Source of the DNA: Bubalus kerabau
Taxonomy: Eukaryota > Chordata > Mammalia > Artiodactyla > Bovidae
Assembly (NCBI RefSeq): GCF_029407905.1
Contig: NC_073639.1
Location: 44,037,501 to 44,101,500 of the forward strand
Direction: 5' to 3'
Length of the DNA stretch: 64,000 nt
Position numbers and translations under genes: made by a program. Shown here one piece after another: positions 59,430 to 64,000 of the stretch. The number at the start of each line of letters is the position of its first letter. Position 1 is the stretch's first letter. The notes beneath the pieces are model-generated. The model was not told the origin of the DNA. It searched no databases and saw nothing but the letters and a program-made list of their open reading frames with translations.

Positions 59430-60030
59430 CAAAAAATTTTTTCACTGGAGTATAGCTGCTTTGGAGAAGGCAATGGCACCTCACTCCAATACTTTTGCCT
59501 GGAAAATCCCGTGGACGGAGGAGCCTGGTAGGCTGCAGTCCATGGGGTCGCTAGGAGTCGGATACGACTGAGCGACTTCGCTTTCACTTTTCACTTTCCT
59601 GCATTGGAGAAGGAAATGGCAACCCACTCCAGTGTTCTTGCCTGGAGAATCCCAGGGACGGGCAGCCTGGTGGGCTGCCATCTATGGGGTTGCACAGAGT
59701 TGGACACGACTGAAGCGACTTAGCAGCGGCAGCAGCAGCAGCAGCACAGCTGCTTTACCATGTTGTGTCCGTTTCTGCTGTACACAAAGTGAAGCAGCCA
59801 AGCATGTAACTAAATACCTTCTTTTTTGTTTGTTTGTTCCCTTCCCATTCAGGAAAGAGCACAGAGCACTGAGTAGAGTTCCCTGTTCTATACAGGACAC
59901 TCTCATTAATTATCTATTTTATACATATATCTATAGTGGATATATGTCAATTCCAGTCTCCTAATTCACCCCACTGTCTCCCTTTCCCCCTTGGTGTCCA
60001 TATGTTTGTTCTCTACATCTACATCTATTT
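59430..60030 (-). mobile_element. L1 LINE 3' UTR (antisense), split by Bov-A2
   Basis: 'ttttcactggagtatagctg' before the SINE and 'tttctgctgtacacaaagtg', 'agcactgagtagagttccct', 'tatatgtcaattccagtctc' after it. Confidence 0.82.
59463..59747 (+). mobile_element. Bov-A2 SINE, full length, nested in L1
   Basis: Both A units with the intact linker 'ctttcacttttcactttcct' and a GCA-repeat end, flanked by agctgcttt at 59454-59462 and 59748-59756. Confidence 0.95.
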
Positions 60031-60585
60031 CTCAAGCCGTCTTTTCTGGTAGAATTTTTCATGGTCTGACACAATTCACAGAATACAAATCATTTTCCCA
60101 AATGAGTTTTCTCTACCTTACAGTAATTTAACCAGTAGCTTTATTTTTTAAATCTTAGACTTGTTTTCAACTATAACATATTTGATCATAATGAATATAG
60201 GGATACAAGTTCCCTTGGCTTATATATTTTTAATGATTTCTAAACACATAATTAACATGGTGTGATTTCATTTCCAACCACATGAAGAAAAAAAAGAAAG
60301 CAATAAAGTGCTTGAATACTCTGTCTCTAAAATACAAATCTCCTCAATCATTGTAAAATGTGTGTTCCCTAGAGAAAAATGCCTTTCAAAAATTGACTGC
60401 ATGAATAAATTCATTAAGAATCAATTTTTATTTACTATGAAAAGATATTATTCCTTTTGGTAGGAAATGTAGGTTAGGATGAACTTAGCTAGAAATATCC
60501 AAGACATCAACTCAGAAGGTAGAGTAAATTCCATCCACCCCACCCCTCTCTTTAGAATAGGTGTGTCAAAAAGTCAAAACCACCT
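60031..60585. other. AT-rich upstream sequence, nothing recognised
   Basis: No repeat or exon recognised. Confidence 0.4.
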
Positions 60586-60590
60586 CAGTT

Positions 60591-60912
60591 TGCTATAGAC
60601 TGAATGTCTATGCATCCCCCACCCCAATTCATATGTTGAAATCCAATCTTCAATGTGGGGGTATTAGAAGGTTGTGCCTTGGGGAGGTGATTAGATCTGG
60701 ACTGTGGAGCCCTCAAGAATGGGATTAGCACCCTTATAAGAGAAGACAGCCACCTATGAAACAGGAAGCAGGCTTTCCTCAGAAACCCACTCTGCTGATG
60801 CCTTGATCTTGGACTTCCCTGCCTCGAGAATTGTGAGTGATACGTGTCTATTGTTAATAAGCCATGCAGTCTATGGTGTTTTGTTATAAGGAACTCAAAC
60901 TGAGATAGGACA
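60591..60912 (+). mobile_element. Solo MaLR (MLT1/MST-type) LTR
   Basis: Begins TG ('tgctatagactgaatgtc') and ends CA. It carries 'aattcatatgttgaaatcca', 'tgggattagcacccttataa', 'ttgatcttggacttccctgc' and 'aagccatgcagtctatggtg'. The 5-bp flanks cagtt and cagtg differ at one base, as expected for an old target duplication. No internal sequence. Confidence 0.82.
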
Positions 60913-60999
60913 CAGTGGGCTTCAGGGCCAGGACACCTGGTATTTTTCAAGCTTTGTTCTCACCCAGACTCTCCAAGGACTAAGCTAGTGGTAAAAAGC

Positions 61000-61560
61000 T
61001 TAGTTCTGCTAAAAAAAAAGATAAGCTGCCCACTTCTGAGGTCAAGGAAGACTTTCCTGTCTATACTTACACAGGAAAGCTTCTTGGGTGTTGAAAAGGG
61101 AGGGATCCTCACCCCATAAAAAGTGTGGACATGCACCCACAGGCCTCTGCAGGGGGATCCATCTTAGCAAAATGTTGTACATGCATCTTGGGGAGGATCC
61201 ATGGATTAGTCAGATACGAAGAAAGAAACAAGATTGGCCAAAGGTAAACAAAGACCCAGAATAACTGTCCTATATAAGGGATTTATGTCACCTCTTTATG
61301 GTGCTTCTTCTCATTCAGGACACCTGCACTCCTCTCCAAGTGAGTATCCCAGCCAGTGTCTGACTTACTGTGCTCCTCCTCATTAGAGAAGGTGTCTATA
61401 CCTTTTCTCTCTGGGTTTGTATCTCTGCCTTGCTTCTGAGTTGGATAAGCTGTTTTCCTGTGTGCTCTCCCATGCATCATGCTTCATAATAAACTTTGTA
61501 CCTGTTTTTACTGTTGTTGCCTCCTTGAAACTTTCTTGTTCTCAAATAGGGGCAAGAGCC
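61000..61560 (+). mobile_element. Retroviral LTR-like segment with promoter and polyA signal
   Basis: A TATA box ('tatataaggg' at 61271) is followed about 215 bp later by AATAAA (61488-61493) and a GT-rich stretch. That is the U3-R-U5 spacing of an endogenous retroviral LTR. Ends were not located and the family is not named. No viral genes adjoin it. Confidence 0.55.
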
Positions 61561-61586
61561 CGGGCCGCTTTGCTTCTAGCCTCTAG

Positions 61587-61658
61587 CTCCTGGTGGTTTG
61601 ATGGCTAGGACCCTTGGTTTTCATGCAGGTTACTCAGGTTTAATTCCTGGGCAATGAA
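61587..61658 (+). other. tRNA-Glu-like segment downstream of the LTR
   Basis: A 72-base stretch aligns with tRNA-Glu end to end by eye: A-box-like 'tggtttgatgg', a TTC at the anticodon position within 'ttttcat', and B-box-like 'ggtttaattcc' (one mismatch from consensus). The acceptor stem pairs poorly, so it is not a functional tRNA. It could be a CHR-type SINE head or part of the retroviral leader. Confidence 0.45.
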
Positions 61659-61659
61659 C

Positions 61660-62177
61660 TTCAAGACTACTCACTGCTCTCTCTTCAAAATCAAAAGGAT
61701 TAAGATAGAGTTCTAAAAGTATATCTGCTTATGAGGAACCAGCAAGACACTTTTGTCAAGTTGCTTAGTACTCTGTAGTGGCAAGAATGCAAGTGCAGGG
61801 GTGGCTTCGGTTTACCTGAGCAGGTACCAACTGAAACACCCTAAAAAAGTCCCTGACCAAATATATCTTTCCAAGAAGATAAAATTCTTTTTGCAAATAA
61901 CTGCATGCATTATTAATGCAAATATATACAATATATACAATAGGACCAAACAGAAAACACAATGTTGTGTTACATTAATGTAACTTGAGAACTAAGCAAT
62001 GCTTCTTTTTATACCTTTGGTACAGATCTATATCCTTTCCATGTTTAGAACTAGATTTGAAAAATCTATGCAACTTCACAGGTAAAAGAGAGTTATCTCA
62101 TTGGAATTAAACTAAGACATTTTCATGAAAAAAGCTTTAAAAATCAATATACATGTCTAAAAGTCCTGAATATATAT
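61660..62177. other. AT-rich sequence, nothing recognised
   Basis: No repeat or exon recognised. Confidence 0.4.
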
Positions 62178-64000
62178 ATCAGATCAGATCAGTCGCTCAG
62201 TCGTGTCCAACTCTTTGCGACCCCATGAACCGCAGCACGCCAGGCCTCCCTGTCCATCACCAACTCCCAGAGTTCACTCAGACTCATGTCCATCAAGTCA
62301 TCGAGTCAGTGATGCCATCCAGCCATCTCATCCTCTGTTGTCCCCTTCTCCTACTGCCCCCAATCCCTCCCAGCATCAGAGTCTTTTCCAATGAGTCACC
62401 TCTTCTCATGAGGTGGCCAAAGTACTGGAGTTTCAGCTTTAGCATCATTCCTTCCAAAGAAATCCCAGGGCTGATCCCCTTCAGAATGGACTGGTTGAAT
62501 CTCCTTGCTGTCCAAGGGACTCTCAAGAGTCTTCTCCAACACCACAGTTCAAAAGCATCAATTCTTCGGCGCTCAGCCTTCTTCACAGTCCAACTCTCAC
62601 ATCCATACATGACCACAGGAAAAACCATAGCCTTGACTAGACGGACCTTTGTTGGCAAAGTAATGTCTCTGCTTCTGAATATGCTATCTAGGTTGGTCAT
62701 AACTTTCCTTCCAAGGAGTAAGTGTCTTTTAATTTCATGGCTGCAGTCACCATCTGCAGTGATTTTGGAGCCCAGAAAAATAAAGTCTGACACTGATTCC
62801 ACTGTTTCCCCATCTATTTCCCATGAAGTGATGGGACCGGATGCCATGATCTTAGTTTTCTGAATGTTGAGCTTGAAGCCAACTTTTTCACTCTCCACTT
62901 TCACTTTCATCAAGAGGCTTTTGAGTTCCTCTTCACTTTCTTCCATAAGGGTGGTGTCATCTGCATATCTGAGGTTATTGATATTTCTCCCGGCAATCTT
63001 GATTCCAGCTTGTGTTTCTTCCAGCCCAGCATTTCTCATGATGTACTCTGCATATAAGTTAATTAAACAGGGTGACAATATACAGCCTTGACGTACTCCT
63101 TTTCCTATTTGGAACCAGTCTGTTGTTCCATGTCCAGTTCTAACTGTTGCTTCCTGACCTGCATACAAATTTCTCAAGAGGCAGATCAGGTGGTCTGGTA
63201 TTCCCATCTCTGTCAGAATTTTCCACAGTTTCTTGTGATCCACACAGTCAAAGGCTTTGGCATAGTCAATAAAGCAGAAATAGATGTTTTTCTGGAACTC
63301 TCTTGCTTTTTCTATGATCCAGAGAATGTTGGCAATTTGATCTCTGGTTCCTCTGCCTTTTCTAAAACCAGCTTGAACATCAGGAAGTTCACGGTTCACA
63401 TATTGCTGAAGCCTGGCTTGGAGAATTTTGAGCATTACTTTACTAGCGTGTGAGATGAGTGCAATTGTGTGGTAGTTTGAACATTCTTTGGCATTGCCTT
63501 TCTTTGGGATTGGAATGAAAACTGACCTTTTCCAGTCCTGTGGCCACTGCTGAGTTTTCCAAATTTGCTGGCATATTGAGAGCAGCACTTTCACAGCATC
63601 ATCTTTCAGGATTTGGAATAGCTCAACTGGAATTCTATCACCTCCACTAGCTTTGTTCGTAGTGATGCTTTCTAAGGCCCACTTGACTTCACATTCCAGG
63701 ATGGCTGGCTCTAGGTGAGTGATCACACCATCGTGATTATCTGGGTCATGAAGATCTTTTTTGTACAGTTCTTCTGTGTATTCTTGCCATCTCTTCTTAA
63801 TATCTTCTGCTTCTATTAGGTCCATACCATTTCTGTCCTTTATTGAGCCCATTTTTGCATGAAATGTTCCTTTGGTATCTCTGATTTTCTTGAAGAGATC
63901 CCTAGTCTTTCCCATTCTGTTGTTTTCCTCTATTTCTTTGCATTGATCGCTGAAGAAGGCTTTCTTATCTCTTCTTGCTATTCTTTGGAACTCTGCATTC
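62178..64000 (-). mobile_element. BovB LINE with long open RT frame, runs off window
   Basis: The 3' end is at 62178 (GATCA repeat variant of the usual GAACT tail). On the minus strand one frame is open from the window edge (about 28 codons before the first Met) to 62293, so over 560 codons. It covers the inter-domain region, the reverse transcriptase (motif A Asp near residue 217 of the Met-started frame, 'GVRQGCILSP', YADD at residues 317-320) and the C-terminal 'WCWRRLLRVPW...RGQQRMRW' tail. An 8-base insertion (about 62295-62302) shifts the last codons into a stop. The APE endonuclease half would lie beyond 64000. BovB is an RTE-clade LINE that mobilises itself and the Bov SINEs. Confidence 0.95.

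Noticed and set aside
61587..61658. Functional tRNA-Glu gene
   Set aside because: The acceptor stem does not pair properly and the B box deviates from consensus.

Overview
This is nuclear DNA from a bovid ruminant (cattle-type; species not resolvable by eye). The evidence is the repeat content: many copies of the BovB LINE, of Bov-tA and Bov-A2 SINEs (tRNA-like heads joined to BovB-derived A units), cetartiodactyl CHR-type tRNA-Glu SINEs, ruminant L1 3' ends and a BTLTR1-like endogenous retroviral LTR. These lie over an older mammalian layer of L2, MIR, L1M, MaLR and hAT elements. There is no bacterial-style gene content. Most of the open frames in the window are repeat-derived or GC-island artefacts.

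The only cellular protein-coding sequence I can support is on the minus strand. A CpG island at about 16.4-18.3 kb carries a first coding exon (16782-16850) that reads MASYVDNSFRQAVMK...ERTPQ and ends in a clean phase-0 CAG|GTGAG donor. I recognise this as the N-terminus of the long isoform of RAPGEF2, a Rap1/Rap2 guanine-nucleotide exchange factor. Transcription runs leftward, so 1-16781 is the start of a long first intron and 17.5-64 kb is promoter-distal upstream DNA. The 5' leader region contains a GGC-repeat poly-glycine uORF, a second uORF, an isolated MEF2/TATA-like AT block, a CTCF-like motif and a plus-strand ATG followed by a splice-donor-like sequence.

Layout: 0-12.5 kb is intron with scattered SINEs, old L1 and one small BovB. 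12.5-16.4 kb is a repeat-poor promoter-proximal intron. 16.4-18.3 kb is the CpG-island promoter with exon 1. 18.3-24 kb has L2, MIR, a Bov-A2 and a 69-bp minisatellite. 24.1-24.9 kb is a solo retroviral LTR with a nested SINE. 25-39 kb is SINE-dense with two antisense L1 fragments. 40.2-43.7 kb is a tail-to-tail pair of BovB elements around an L1 fragment. 44-52 kb is SINEs, including a triple-nested insertion. 52.4-55.7 kb is two opposed BovB fragments, one carrying an RPS27 processed pseudogene, followed by an L1 with a 40-bp triplication. 56-62 kb is SINEs, an L1 fragment, a MaLR LTR and a second retroviral LTR with a tRNA-Glu-like segment. 62.2-64 kb is a long minus-strand BovB whose reverse-transcriptase frame is still open at the window edge.

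I found no evidence for a novel multi-gene system. The observations most worth checking are the poly-glycine uORF in the RAPGEF2 leader, the nested retrocopies, the inverted BovB pairs and the long open BovB frame.
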